Below are positions 1 to 12,599 of a stretch of 64,000 bases of DNA, piece after piece. Each line of letters starts with the position of its first letter. Position 1 is the stretch's first letter. The notes beneath the pieces were generated by a model. The model worked only from the letters and a program-made list of their open reading frames with translations. It had not been told where the DNA came from and did not search any database. Origin of the DNA: Tragulus kanchil (lineage: Eukaryota; Chordata; Mammalia; Artiodactyla; Tragulidae); NCBI GenBank assembly GCA_022376925.1, contig JAIOJX010000027.1, forward strand, positions 15,145,471 to 15,209,470. Direction: 5' to 3'. The position numbers were made by a program, and so were the translations under genes.

Positions 1-211
1 AAAAAAAATCACTTAGTGTAATAATCAGCATCTAGTTCCAAATGCTATAGAGAACCAGGTGTCCAGCTGGCATCAGGTTACGTCAAACGGTAGGTAAAGA
101 AGACTCCCCACCGTGGCTTAGTCATGGCAGAATTACAAATCATGCTTTCTCTAAATGCAAACTGTAGCCGTGTCTTTATGGAGAATATCTGGTTGTAAGA
201 AATTAACTTGA

Positions 212-528
212 GGGGACTTCCCTGGTGGTCCAGTGGGTAAGGACACCACCTTGCAGTGCAAGGGACGCCGGTTCGATCCCTGGCCTGGGAGGATCCCACG
301 TGCCGCAGAGCGGCTAGACCGATGTGGCCAACTACCAAGCTGGAGCTCTGGCACCCATGTGCCCAGAGCCGGTGCTCTGAGACAAGAGAGGCCACTGCGA
401 TGGGAGGCCCCCACAGGCCAAAGAACAAACATAAATAAATGAAAGATCAATAGAAGTGGCCAAAATAAATAAATAAAGCAACAGAGCACAGAAAGCTGGC
501 TGCAGAACTGAAAAGCAAAAAAAAAAAA
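212..528 (+). mobile_element. CHR-type tRNA-derived SINE
   Basis: The head shows Pol III box A-like (TGGTCCAGTGG) and box B (GGTTCGATCCC) motifs. The element is flanked by perfect 14-base target-site duplications agaaattaacttga at 198-211 and 529-542. The tail has AAATA repeats and an A-run. It lies in a HELZ intron. Confidence 0.9.
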
Positions 529-591
529 AGAAATTAACTTGAAACCCTAAATGGTGAAAACATATTAAACGTGTCACGAATGTGTTTACAG

Positions 592-832
592 ACCGTATGC
601 ATGGGAGTGTGGCGCTTGAAACCCTGAGGCAGCAGCAGGTGCGGCTACAGCAGTGGAGCGAGCATCACGCCTATCTCAGCCAGGGCAGCGTTCCGTACCC
701 GCACCGTCACCACCCTCACCCGCACCTCCAGCACCTTCCCCAGCCCCCGGTGGGGTTGCATCAGCCCCCGGTGCGAGCAGACTGGAAGCCCCCCAGCAGC
801 GCTGAGGATGAAGCAGAAACCGCTGACTCACG
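592..832 (+). CDS. HELZ: HELZ coding exon, fourth from last (C-terminal tail)
   Basis: The exon encodes a Gln-, His- and Pro-rich stretch ([15 protein letters not shown]..., then [12 protein letters not shown], then a His/Pro run) that I recognise from the C-terminal region of HELZ, helicase with zinc finger. HELZ is a cytoplasmic SF1-type RNA helicase with a CCCH zinc finger, reported to bind PABP and CCR4-NOT and to promote mRNA decay. The helicase core lies upstream, outside the window. The acceptor AG is at 590-591. The first two bases complete a codon begun in the previous exon, then CGT ATG CAT follow. The donor is GTATCT at 833, a weak 5' splice site. The exon ends after TCA CG, and the next exon supplies the third base of that Arg codon, which confirms the phase. 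The His/Pro run looks slightly longer than I remember in human. Gene identity is firm; exon ends rest on splice signals and phase. Confidence 0.94.
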
Positions 833-2792
833 GTATCTCGGCAGACCAGAGCCAGCCCTGCCCCGTGACCCCTTACTGTTCCCTCTCTTGAATGCAGCCT
901 TGTAGCCTCAGACTGGCATTCTGTCCCAAAGCAACTGGACGCCAGCCTTCTAGGCACATTTCTACACAATTCTGTTGATTGACTCTAAAAATATTTTAGA
1001 AGTAACTCTTGTGAAAATCTAGGCATGGCAGATGTGCTGTGGACTGTGCATTAATGTGGCCACTTGCTTTGCAGTCTCTCACGAAAGAGAAAGGTACCAT
1101 CACTGTGGATGTTTTGTCCGTACTCAGTTCTAAAGCAAAGAATTCAAAGAAAACAGAATTAAGGTTAAAAGTTATACACTTACTATCAATATATTATTTC
1201 TGGTAGCACAAAATTCTACTGTCTTTTAAGTCAGATGTTTGAGTATTCAGTACTCATTCTAAGTTTGTTTTTATGGTGTGTCACGTGACTACAGTGAAGC
1301 ATTTCCTAATCCTTCCTAAGTAAGATCCCCTGTTATGGTGACCTTCTGTAACTGCCAGCTGCCAAACGCATGGAAAGACAAGGACAGTTGCTTTTAATAC
1401 CAAGGGGAAGAGAGAAATCAGATACTTGGCCATATTTAGTGTCTTCAACATCTATGAGCATTAAAACTTACCCTTTTTTTTTTTTTGATTTATTTTTTGA
1501 CTTGAAGGATAATAGCTTTAGCGTTTGTTGTCTACTACTAATACTGCTTACTCTTGAGATGAATTAATGCTAGTTCTAGTTACTATGCTTTTATTTGTAA
1601 AAGTCTCACATGTAGTTGCCTTAAGCTGTCCTTAATGTGATGAAGCTTTTCTTTTGTTTTCTCCTCGTCATGCTATATCACCCTTCTGTAGGTTCCAAGA
1701 CTTACTCAGAGAACTGTCTAATCGTGAGCAAGGTGAAACACGGGAACTCGCTGAAATGCCACCACCTCAATCCAGACTCTTGCAGTATAGACAAATTCAG
1801 ACTAGGAGCCCACCAGCAATCCCCTCGCCCCCGTCCAGCGCAGACCCCAGCACCCACTTTCCTAACTTCACGGACAGCAGCAGAGACCTTGAGGTGGCCA
1901 ACAGCCCTGCGTTTCCACAGCGCCTGCCGCCCCAGATGCTCAGCACGCCTTTCTCATTGCCATCCGAGCACCTCCCCCCTCCTCCTCTGAAGTACCTGGC
2001 CCCTGATGGGCGTGGACCTTTGCTAACTTACAGCAGAGTCACCTGATGGGACCCCCGGGCCTCTACACAATTCTGTTGATTGACTCTAAAAATATTTTAG
2101 AAGTAACTCTTGTGAAAATCTAGGCATGGCAGATGTGCTGTGGACTGTGCATTAATGTGGCCACTTGCTTTGCAGTCTCTCACGAAAGAGAAAGGTACCA
2201 TCACTGTGGATGTTTTGTCCGTACTCAGTTCTAAAGCAAAGAATTCAAAGAAAACAGAATTAAGGTTAAAAGTTATACACTTACTATCAATATATTATTT
2301 CTGGTAGCACAAAATTCTACTGTCTTTTAAGTCAGATGTTTGAGTATTCAGTACTCATTCTAAGTTTGTTTTTATGGTGTGTCACGTGACTACAGTGAAG
2401 CATTTCCTAATCCTTCCTAAGTAAGAGCCCCTGTTATGGTGACCTTCTGTAACTGCCAGCTGCCAAACGCATGGAAAGACAAGGACAGTTGCTTTTAATA
2501 CCAAGGGGAAGAGAGAAATCAGATACTTGGCCATATTTAGTGTCTTCAACATCTATGAGCATTAAAACTTACCCTTTTTTTTTTTTTGATTTATTTTTTG
2601 ACTTGAAGGATAATAGCTTTAGCGTTTGTTGTCTACTACTAATACTGCTTACTCTTGAGATGAATTAATGCTAGTTCTAGTTACTATGCTTTTATTTGTA
2701 AAAGTCTCACATGTAGTTGCCTTAAGCTGTCCTTAATGTGATGAAGCTTTTCTTTTGTTTTCTCCTCGTCATGCTATATCACCCTTCTGTAG
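833..2792 (+). other. HELZ: HELZ intron (apparent), containing a duplicated piece
   Basis: This is the intron between the first and second HELZ exons seen here. It contains direct duplication 1, so its apparent length is about doubled; the corrected length is about 860 bases. Apart from the duplicated partial exon at 1692-2053 I see only AT-rich intron sequence and a T-run near 1473. Confidence 0.8.
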
Positions 2793-3155
2793 GTTCCAAG
2801 ACTTACTCAGAGAACTGTCTAATCGTGAGCAAGGTGAAACACGGGAACTCGCTGAAATGCCACCACCTCAATCCAGACTCTTGCAGTATAGACAAATTCA
2901 GACTAGGAGCCCACCAGCAATCCCCTCGCCCCCGTCCAGCGCAGACCCCAGCACCCACTTTCCTAACTTCACGGACAGCAGCAGAGACCTTGAGGTGGCC
3001 AACAGCCCTGCGTTTCCACAGCGCCTGCCGCCCCAGATGCTCAGCACGCCTTTCTCATTGCCATCCGAGCACCTCCCCCCTCCTCCTCTGAAGTACCTGG
3101 CCCCTGATGGAGCGTGGACCTTTGCTAACTTACAGCAGAGTCACCTGATGGGACC
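961..3155. repeat. Direct duplication 1 (961-2053 / 2062-3155)
   Basis: Offset 1101. Differences: T/G at 1326/2427 and a lost A near 2010 in the first copy. An 8-base C/G-rich joint separates the copies. Includes part of a HELZ exon. Confidence 0.95.
1692..2053 (+). pseudogene. Truncated, frameshifted duplicate of a HELZ exon
   Basis: This is a near-exact copy of the first 363 bases of the real exon at 2793-3309, with the same acceptor (AG at 1690-1691). It lacks one A in the stretch reading ccctgatggg near 2010, where the true copy reads ccctgatgga, so the frame is lost. Homology stops inside the exon at about 2053 with no donor; a short C/G-rich joint then runs straight into intron sequence already seen from 961. 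It cannot be a working exon. It is most simply the end of an untrimmed assembly overlap (see duplication 1), not a biological pseudoexon. Confidence 0.9.
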
Positions 3156-3309
3156 GGGCTTTCCCTGCGGCCTACCTCCGCTGCCTCCCAGGCCGCCGCA
3201 GAGCCCGTTTGTGCAAGCGCAGAGCCACCAGCCGGCTGTCGGTCAGGAGCCGTTCCCCCCGCTGTCCTGCAGGACGGTGTCGTCCTCTTCACTCCCCAGC
3301 TTAGAAGAG
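2793..3309 (+). CDS. HELZ: HELZ coding exon, third from last (C-terminal tail)
   Basis: The 517-base exon encodes [15 protein letters not shown]..., [30 protein letters not shown] and ends SSSLPSLEE, all matching the HELZ tail as I know it. It begins after AG at 2791-2792 with the last base of an Arg codon and ends at GAG before a consensus GTAAGT donor (3310), leaving phase 0. The protein is Pro/Ser-rich and low in predicted order, fitting the unstructured C-terminal half that has been reported to contact CCR4-NOT. No stop or frameshift is present, unlike the duplicate at 1692. Family function is from the literature; the sequence itself shows only the tail. Confidence 0.95.
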
Positions 3310-3477
3310 GTAAGTGTCTGTCTTCTCTGTTTCTCTCTTCAGGACGAGGTGACTGTGAAAAACTCAGTATTTATTGGTTTGGTAGACAGTAGTGAACAGA
3401 TGTTACTGAATTCAAGTCTTGTAAAGATAATCTTTTCTTGCAGCTTGCTTTATTTTTCAGCTTCATTTTAATGGTTT

Positions 3478-5190
3478 GTTTACCTTTTTTATTGAAACAT
3501 AGTTGATTTACAATATTGTGTTAATTTGCGGTGCACAGCAAAGCGATTCAGTTATTTGTTTTTTCAGTGTGTTTTTCATTGTGGGTTATTATGAGATATT
3601 GAATACTATTCCCTGTGTTATACAGCAAATCCTTATTGCTTATCTATTTAACTTATAGGAATTTGTATTGGTTAATCCCATACTCCCAAGTCATCCCTTT
3701 ACCCTCTTTCCCTTTTGAAAATCATAAATTTATTTTTTATGTCTGTGTCCCTGTTTCTGTTTTGTATACAGATTCATTTGCATTATTTTACAGATTCTAC
3801 ATACAAATGTTACCGTAAAGTATTTGCCCTTCTTTGTCTGACTTCACTTAGTATGGTAGTCTCTAGGTCCATCCATGTTGCTACACATGGCAGAACTCAT
3901 TTTTTTATAGCCAAGTAGTATTTCACTGTGTACACACACACACACGTACGTATATACATATATATATATACACCACACATCATCTCTATCCATTTATCTC
4001 TTAACGGACAATTAGGTTGTTTTTCCGTGTCTTGGCTATTCTTAACTGTGGGGTACATGTATCTTTCCAAATTAGGAGATTTTGTCTTTTCCAGATGTGT
4101 GCCCAGGAGCGAAATTGCTAAATCATGCCTAGGTAGCTCTGTTTTTAGTTTCTTAAGGAACCTTCATGCTGTTTTCCACAGAGGCTGCACCACCTTGCAT
4201 TCCATAGTGTAGGAGGATTCCCTTTGCTCCACACCCTCTTTAGCATTGATTTGTAGACTTTTTTTTTTAAATTTTGGTCTCTTTTACTGGTTTTTTATTT
4301 CTTTCCATCCATCTTTATTCTTTGGCCTGCGTGGGCCTCCCGCCACAGTGGCTTCTCTCACTGCTGAGCACCGGCTCTGGGTGCGTGCACTGCAGCGTGC
4401 TGGCTCGCAATTGGCCACACCGGCCCAGGAGCCGCTCCACGGCACGTGGGATCCTCCCAGGCCAGGAACCGAACCAGTGCCCCCTCCCCCGCAAGGCAAA
4501 CTCTTTACCTGCTGGACCACCAAGGAAGCCCATTTGTAAACTTTTTAATGATAGCCAGTGTGAGCTGATATCTCACTATAGTTTTGATTTGTATTTCTGT
4601 AATAATTAGCGATGTTGAGCATCTTTTCATGTACGTTTTGGCCGTCTGTGTATCTTCTTTGGCGAAATGTCTATTTAGTTCTCCTGCCCATTTGTTGATT
4701 GGGTTGTTTGCTTTCTTGATAGTGAGTTTATATGAGCTATTTGCATGATTTAGAAATTAACCCCTTGTTGATCAGGTCATTTGCAAATTTTTTTTTCCAT
4801 TCCTTAGGTTGTCTTTTCATCTCATTGAGGGTTTCCTTTGCTGTGCAAAGCTTTTAAGTTTGATTAAGTCCCGTTTGTTTATTTTTTCTTTTATTTATTT
4901 TGCCTTGAGAGATTTCTGTAAGAAAATACTGCTATGTTTTATGTGCAACAGTGTTTGACTGTGTTCTCTTCTTGGAGTTTTTTCGTTTCATGTCTTATAT
5001 TTAGGTCTTTAAACCATTTATGTATGATGTGAGGGCATGTTCTAATGTCATTAATTCACCTGCATGTCCTTGGAATTAGTTTTCATTTTCCCCTGATACT
5101 ATGCTATTTCAGACTTGGTAGAAGGGTCATTGTCAAAACACAAAGCCCATCAGAGTCTTTTAATGTTTCTGTAGAAGATTTAACATCTAA
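3478..5190 (-). mobile_element. L1 LINE fragment, antisense
   Basis: Antisense L1 3' region: phrases such as gtccatccatgttgct and cccatttgttgattgggttg are typical of reversed L1 3'UTR/ORF2. It includes a CA/TA microsatellite at 3932-3972 and is split by the SINE at 4265-4531. It is 5'-truncated and without coding capacity. The right edge is uncertain. Confidence 0.75.
4265..4531 (-). mobile_element. CHR-type SINE inside an antisense L1
   Basis: Reverse-oriented SINE (head at 4531). Target-site duplications atttgtagacttttt (4249) and atttgtaaacttttt (4532) differ by one base. It interrupts an L1 fragment that continues on both sides, so it is the younger of the two. Confidence 0.85.
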
Positions 5191-7125
5191 CCTGCTTGGG
5201 AAGGCTATTCACTCAAGAAGCTTTGTCCTACCTAATCTGGGGAAATGGTTTTTAATGGCTCGTCTTTTTACTTACTTTACATTTGTTAATTACAAGCTTG
5301 TTTATTAGAGGTTTTGACTGATGTTGGCTTTCTCGGTCACCGCTGTCTAGTTGTCGAATATCTCTGTCACCCCAAGAGAGACGCCATAACCGTTGAGCAG
5401 TTACTCCTTAGCCCTCCCTGCCGCCAGTCCCTGGCAACCAGGAATCTGTTTTCTGTCCCTGGAGAGACTCCTGGTGTAAGTGGAATCACACGTGTGGTCT
5501 TTATCGTCTTGCTTCTTTCGTTTAGCGTCATGCTTCTGAAGCCCATCCACTTTGTAGTTGTATCCATACCGCATGCTTTTTTGTATGGCTGAGTGGTACT
5601 CCGTTGTATGGATATTCTGCAGTTTGTTTATCTGTTTATCAGTTAATGGACATTTGGATTGTTAACATTTGGGGGGGGGGGCTGTTGTGAATAATACTGC
5701 TGTGTGCATTTGTGAACAAAGTTTGTGTGAAAGTGTATTTTCAGTTCTCTTATACCTGGAATTCTTGGGTCATATGGCAACTTTGTTTTGAGGAGCTGCC
5801 AAACTATTTCCTACACTATCTTGCACCATTTTATATCCTACCAGCAATGTATAAAGGCTCTAATTTGTCCCATTAAAAAAAATTATAGCCATCCTAGTGG
5901 GTGTGAAGGAGTGTCTTGTTTTGATCTGATTCCCCTGACGTTGATGATGCGGAGCATCTGCTAATATGCACATTGGCCCTTAGTATGTCTTGGGAGATAT
6001 GTGTACTGAAATCTGTTTTCTCCTTTGAAAAGCAATTGTCTTTTTGTTTTGGAGCCCAAGAGTTTTTATGTATGATGTGAGGGCATGTTCTAATGTCATT
6101 AATTCACCTGCATGTCCTTGGAATTAGTTTTCATTTTCCCCTGATACTATGCTATTTCAGACTTGGTAGAAGGGTCATTGTCAAAACACAAAGCCCATCA
6201 GAGTCTTTTAATGTTTCTGTAGAAGATTTAACATCTAACCTGCTTGGGAAGGCTATTCACTCAAGAAGCTTTGTCCTACCTAATCTGGGGAAATGGTTTT
6301 TAATGGCTCGTCTTTTTACTTACTTTACATTTGTTAATTACAAGCTTGTTTATTAGAGGTTTTGACTGATGTTGGCTTTCTCGGTCACCGCTGTCTAGTT
6401 GTCGAATATCTCTGTCACCCCAAGAGAGACGCCATAACCGTTGAGCAGTTACTCCTTAGCCCTCCCTGCCGCCAGTCCCTGGCAACCAGGAATCTGTTTT
6501 CTGTCCCTGGAGAGACTCCTGGTGTAAGTGGAATCACACGTGTGGTCTTTATCGTCTTGCTTCTTTCGTTTAGCGTCATGCTTCTGAAGCCCATCCACTT
6601 TGTAGTTGTATCCATACCGCATGCTTTTTTGTATGGCTGAGTGGTACTCCGTTGTATGGATATTCTGCAGTTTGTTTATCTGTTTATCAGTTAATGGACA
6701 TTTGGATTGTTAACATTTGGGGGGGGGGGCTGTTGTGAATAATACTGCTGTGTGCATTTGTGAACAAAGTTTGTGTGAAAGTGTATTTTCAGTTCTCTTA
6801 TACCTGGAATTCTTGGGTCATATGGCAACTTTGTTTTGAGGAGCTGCCAAACTATTTCCTACACTATCTTGCACCATTTTATATCCTACCAGCAATGTAT
6901 AAAGGCTCTAATTTGTCCCATTAAAAAAAAAAAATTATAGCCATCCTAGTGGGTGTGAAGGAGTGTCTTGTTTTGATCTGATTCCCCTGACGTTGATGAT
7001 GCGGAGCATCTGCTAATATGCACATTGGCCCTTAGTATGTCTTGGGAGATATGTGTACTGAAATCTGTTTTCTCCTTTGAAAAGCAATTGTCTTTTTGTT
7101 TTGGAGCCCAAGAGTTTTTATGTAT
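5017..7125. repeat. Direct duplication 2 (5017-6073 / 6065-7125)
   Basis: Offset 1048, rising to 1052 after an A-run that is four bases longer in the second copy. Joint with 9-base shared sequence tttatgtat. Lies in L1. Confidence 0.95.
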
Positions 7126-9960
7126 ATCCTGGATATTAGGTTCTTATTGCATATAATTTGCAGTATTTTCTCTCATTTTGTGGGCTGTCTTTTCATTCCC
7201 CTAGATAGTATCTTTTGATGCACAGAAGTTTTTCATTTAGGTCAGGTCTAGTTCATCTGTTTCTCCTTGGTTGTTGTGCTTCTGGTGTCATGTCTAAGAA
7301 ACTCTTATCTAGCCCAAGGTCACAGAGATTTATATCTACCTTTCCTGCTTTTATACTTTTAGTTCTTACATTTAACTCTTTGATCCATTTTGAATTAGGT
7401 TTTGTGCGTTTTTTTGAGGTAGGTGTCTGATTCATTATTTTACATGTGACTGTTCAGTTTCCCTTGTACCATTTGTTGAAAGTACGATTCTTTTTCCAGT
7501 TTATGGTCCTGGCAACCTTGTCAAAAATCAGTTGGCCATAGACCTGTGGGTTTATACCTGAACTCTTAAGTGCTGTTCATTGATCTATGTGTCCCTGTGC
7601 TGACCTCACTGGATTATATACTGTAGCTTTTTTCATGAGCTTCATATTTGGAAATATAAGTCTCTGTACTTTGTTCTTCTGTTTCAAGATTGTTTTGACT
7701 TTTCTAGGTCCTTTGAATTACCATATGGAACTTCGGGTGAGTTTGTCAGTTTATGCGAAAAAAGACAAGCTGGGATTTTAAAGGGGATTGCTTTAAATTT
7801 GTAGATTAATGTGGGAAGTGTTGTCATCTTAACAATATGAAGTCTTCTGTTACCTGAACTTGAGGTATCTTTCCATTTATTTAGATCTCTTTAAAATTTC
7901 TTTCAACAGTATTTTGTAATTTTCAAAGTATAAATCTTACACTTCTTTTGTTAAGTTTATTTCAAAGTATATTTTTTGTGCTATTGTAAACATATTTTGT
8001 TTCTTAATTTCATTTTTTTTGCCTGTTCACTGCTAGTGTAGAAATACAGTTGACTGTATATTGGTGGTATGCTGTGTATTTACAGAGCTCTTGCTTAGCT
8101 CTAAAAGCTTCTTTGTGGGTACCTTGAATTTGTTATGTAGAAGGTGATGTCATCTCCAAGTATAGTTTTGTTCTTTCTTTCCTACCTAGATGTCTTTTAT
8201 TTCTTTTTCTTGCTTAATTGCCCTGGCCAGAACTTCTAGTAGTGTTTAGGGTACATATTTGGCAAAATTAGAGAAAAACAAGTATTTCTGGGGTCAGCTT
8301 TCCAAATTTCCTTCTGTTTTGGTTTTTCATTTCATTCCATGTGGTTAGAGAGCCAACTTTGTATAATGTGCTTCTGGTGTCATGTCTAAGAAACTCTTAT
8401 CTAGCCAAGGTCACAGAGATTTATATCTACCTTTCCTGCTTTTATACTTTTAGTTCTTACATTTAACTCTTTGATCCATTTTGAATTAGGTTTTGTGCGT
8501 TTTTTTGAGGTAGGTGTCTGATTCATTATTTTACATGTGACTGTTCAGTTTCCCTTGTACCATTTGTTGAAAGTACGATTCTTTTTCCAGTTTATGGTCC
8601 TGGCAACCTTGTCAAAAATCAGTTGGCCATAGACCTGTGGGTTTATACCTGAACTCTTAAGTGCTGTTCATTGATCTATGTGTCCCTGTGCTGACCTCAC
8701 TGGATTATATACTGTAGCTTTTTTCATGAGCTTCATATTTGGAAATATAAGTCTCTGTACTTTGTTCTTCTGTTTCAAGATTGTTTTGACTTTTCTAGGT
8801 CCTTTGAATTACCATATGGAACTTCGGGTGAGTTTGTCAGTTTATGCGAAAAAAGACAAGCTGGGATTTTAAAGGGGATTGCTTTAAATTTGTAGATTAA
8901 TGTGGGAAGTGTTGTCATCTTAACAATATGAAGTCTTCTGTTACCTGAACTTGAGGTATCTTTCCATTTATTTAGATCTCTTTAAAATTTCTTTCAACAG
9001 TATTTTGTAATTTTCAAAGTATAAATCTTACACTTCTTTTGTTAAGTTTATTTCAAAGTATATTTTTTGTGCTATTGTAAACATATTTTGTTTCTTAATT
9101 TCATTTTTTTTGCCTGTTCACTGCTAGTGTAGAAATACAGTTGACTGTATATTGGTGGTATGCTGTGTATTTACAGAGCTCTTGCTTAGCTCTAAAAGCT
9201 TCTTTGTGGGTACCTTGAATTTGTTATGTAGAAGGTGATGTCATCTCCAAGTATAGTTTTGTTCTTTCTTTCCTACCTAGATGTCTTTTATTTCTTTTTC
9301 TTGCTTAATTGCCCTGGCCAGAACTTCTAGTAGTGTTTAGGGTACATATTTGGCAAAATTAGAGAAAAACAAGTATTTCTGGGGTCAGCTTTCCAAATTT
9401 CCTTCTGTTTTGGTTTTTCATTTCATTCCATGTGGTTAGAGAGCCAACTTTGTATAATTCTATTCTTTTAAAATTGATCGAGACTTGTTTGATGTGCCTA
9501 CGTCACTGGTGCTCTGGAGAAGAATGTGTACTTGGCTCTTGGATGAAGTGTTCTGTGGATGGATTAGGTCTGTTTGGTTTATTTTCTCTTTCCTTTGAGT
9601 CTGCTGTTGAGGTCTCACACCATTGTTGAAGGGAGAATGTTGAAGTCTCCAGCTGTGGCTGTTGAATTGTCTTGTTTCTCCTTTTAATTCTGTTAGCTAA
9701 TGCTTCATGTATTTTGGTGTTCTGTCTTAGGTTTCGTATGTTTATAATTGCTATATGTTCTTGGTAGATTGACCTTTTATCAATCATATGATCTCCTTTC
9801 TCATAATAATTTTTGTCTTCAAGCATGTCTTTTCTGATACTTGTATAGCCACCCCAGCTCAGTTTTGGTTACTGTTTGCATGGAATGTCTTTTCTCATCC
9901 TTTTGCTTTTTTATTTTGTGGCCATTTGTTTAGTGGTATTTCTGAACTAATTTTCCAAAT
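5296..9960 (-). mobile_element. Older L1 LINE fragments, antisense
   Basis: Reversed L1 3'UTR and ORF2-like sequence (for example cagttaatggacatttgg, then ttgtaccatttgttgaaa and ggtcctggcaaccttgtc). Apparent length is inflated by duplications 2 and 3 and overlaps duplication 4. No intact frame remains. Subfamily not determined. Confidence 0.7.
7276..9458. repeat. Direct duplication 3 (7276-8367 / 8367-9458)
   Basis: Offset about 1091. The second copy lacks one C 34 bases from its start (agccaagg versus agcccaagg). Lies in L1. Confidence 0.95.
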
Positions 9961-11620
9961 TTAATTTTACATTTTTAAATGTTGAACCAATTTTTCAATA
10001 TTTTGTATTTGTGTGGGGCCTCTGGTGTTTTTCTTCAAAGGGCTTCATAATTGACTAGTCATTGCTGAGAGATTTCCTTAAACACCCAGGACCAAAAATA
10101 TTGCCCAGTTTTTGCAGAGGCATCTGTGTGTGTGTGTGTGTGTACGCGCACACACTTTGACACACCCTGCGTACTCAGCCAGGCAGTTCACGTGTCTGCT
10201 TTGGCTTAAACTTCTCGCTTCTCCAGCCTTCGGCTCAGCCAGAGGTGAGAACTCTTCGGGCCTTTCCTCGGCGTGTGTGTAGCATGCGTGTGGTCTTCTG
10301 GCCTCCTGGGGAGGAGTAGGTCAGCGCTGTCCAAGGTCTTTCTTCCATAAAGTGTCCTGTGACTCAGCCTGTCCGACAGGCTTTTTGGGTGGTCTGTTCC
10401 TTGGTCCGTCCGCTGCCCATTGCTTCCGACAGCAGAATGTGGGCCTGAGTCTTGTCAGTGTTTTCCGTGCAGCCCTGCAGCGCTGGCTGAGAGCTAGTAG
10501 TGTTTAGGGTACTTGGTGCTTCGGGGAGAAGTTTTGGTTTTTCATTTCATTCCATGTGGTTAGAGAGCCAACTTTGTATAATTCTATTCTTTTAAAATTG
10601 ATCGAGACTTGTTTGATGTGCCTACGTCACTGGTGCTCTGGAGAAGAATGTGTACTTGGCTCTTGGATGAAGTGTTCTGTGGATGGATTAGGTCTGTTTG
10701 GTTTATTTTCTCTTTCCTTTGAGTCTGCTGTTGAGGTCTCACACCATTGTTGAAGGGAGAATGTTGAAGTCTCCAGCTGTGGCTGTTGAATTGTCTTGTT
10801 TCTCCTTTTAATTCTGTTAGCTAATGCTTCATGTATTTTGGTGTTCTGTCTTAGGTTTCGTATGTTTATAATTGCTATATGTTCTTGGTAGATTGACCTT
10901 TTATCAATCATATGATCTCCTTTCTCATAATAATTTTTGTCTTCAAGCATGTCTTTTCTGATACTTGTATAGCCACCCCAGCTCAGTTTTGGTTACTGTT
11001 TGCATGGAATGTCTTTTCTCATCCTTTTGCTTTTTTATTTTGTGGCCATTTGTTTAGTGGTATTTCTGAACTAATTTTCCAAATTTAATTTTACATTTTT
11101 AAATGTTGAACCAATTTTTCAATATTTTGTATTTGTGTGGGGCCTCTGGTGTTTTTCTTCAAAGGGCTTCATAATTGACTAGTCATTGCTGAGAGATTTC
11201 CTTAAACACCCAGGACCAAAAATATTGCCCAGTTTTTGCAGAGGCATCTGTGTGTGTGTGTGTGTGTACGCGCACACACTTTGACACACCCTGCGTACTC
11301 AGCCAGGCAGTTCACGTGTCTGCTTTGGCTTAAACTTCTCGCTTCTCCAGCCTTCGGCTCAGCCAGAGGTGAGAACTCTTCGGGCCTTTCCTCGGCGTGT
11401 GTGTAGCATGCGTGTGGTCTTCTGGCCTCCTGGGGAGGAGTAGGTCAGCGCTGTCCAAGGTCTTTCTTCCATAAAGTGTCCTGTGACTCAGCCTGTCCGA
11501 CAGGCTTTTTGGGTGGTCTGTTCCTTGGTCCGTCCGCTGCCCATTGCTTCCGACAGCAGAATGTGGGCCTGAGTCTTGTCAGTGTTTTCCGTGCAGCCCC
11601 TGCAGCGCTGGCTGAGAGCT
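9407..11620. repeat. Direct duplication 4 (9407-10495 / 10531-11620)
   Basis: Offset 1124. A 35-base filler (10496-10530) starts like a corrupted return of 9331-9347 (agtagtgtttagggtac). Confidence 0.95.
10127..10146. repeat. (TG)n microsatellite
   Basis: Short TG run followed by cgcgcacacac; repeated at about 11251 because it lies in duplication 4. Confidence 0.8.
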
Positions 11621-12599
11621 GAGGTAGGGAGGGTATGGCAAGTGCTTTATTTCAGGACGGCCGAAATAAAGACAGGATTACCATTCGGTGACAGTGAGGC
11701 CCCTTCTGCTCTGATATTGGTGCTGGAAAACGCAGGGTCTTATTTTTAAGGCTCATGAGCAAGAGAAGCAAGGGAATGGGACTCAGGTGAAGTACCCCAA
11801 GTCTTTCTGTTCTTACTCAAGATTTTCTGGTTTTTCTTGACTAGGTGCTCCCCTGGTTGCTGCAAGCTTTAATTTCCTGAATGTCAAGAAAGTTGATTGT
11901 GACAGTTTTTGTCAGTTTTTTCCTTGCTTTCATGATGTTCCTCATTCCACCATTTTTTCTGATAACACTTGTGATATTTTGATTTAACTAATCACATGAG
12001 TTCATAATGTGTGGGGGAAGTTACCTGCCAAAGTTTTTATAATGTTTTATAAAGTTTCATGCTTTGCTAAATAATGCTGAATACTGAATAGAGTACTTAT
12101 AATCATTGATCTGTTTAAATGTTTCCTGGTTTTGGAATGAAGTTCTTTGTACCTTCAGTCTCTTAACATTTGTTTTAACTGTGTAACTGTGAGAGTATGA
12201 ATAAGTGCTTTCAATTGTCAGTGGGTTCTTAGAGTAAAATTACTTTTGCAAAAACATTTGGTCATCTTAATTTTGAGATTCATAAATGATGACTAACTTG
12301 CAACATTGAAGAAAATATCTGGACAAGGAAAATAGGGAGGATATTCCTTAGTTTCTGTACAAGAAATCTGGAATACCTGTGTGAAAACCTCCTCCTGAAA
12401 CAGAAACAAAAACCTCTCTGCGGTCTTAATTTTAGTTAGATTGAATGGATAACTTAGATTGGGGAGAAATTTTGTCTTTAACAAATATTTTAAAACTGGT
12501 ACATTTTATTTTAGGAACTGGTACATTATTCAATATTTTAATTTTTTCTCTTCTTCCCTCCCTCCCTTCCTATTTTCTTTGTTTTCTGAATGTCCTTCT

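Noticed and set aside
233..300. tRNA-like sequence with box A and box B
   Set aside because: It is the head of a SINE with target duplications; it lacks a full cloverleaf and anticodon arm context of a functional tRNA gene. The same holds for the other SINE heads.
5045..6640. Paired small frames of 87 and 92 residues
   Set aside because: Copies of one reversed L1 segment made by duplication 2; not paralogous genes.
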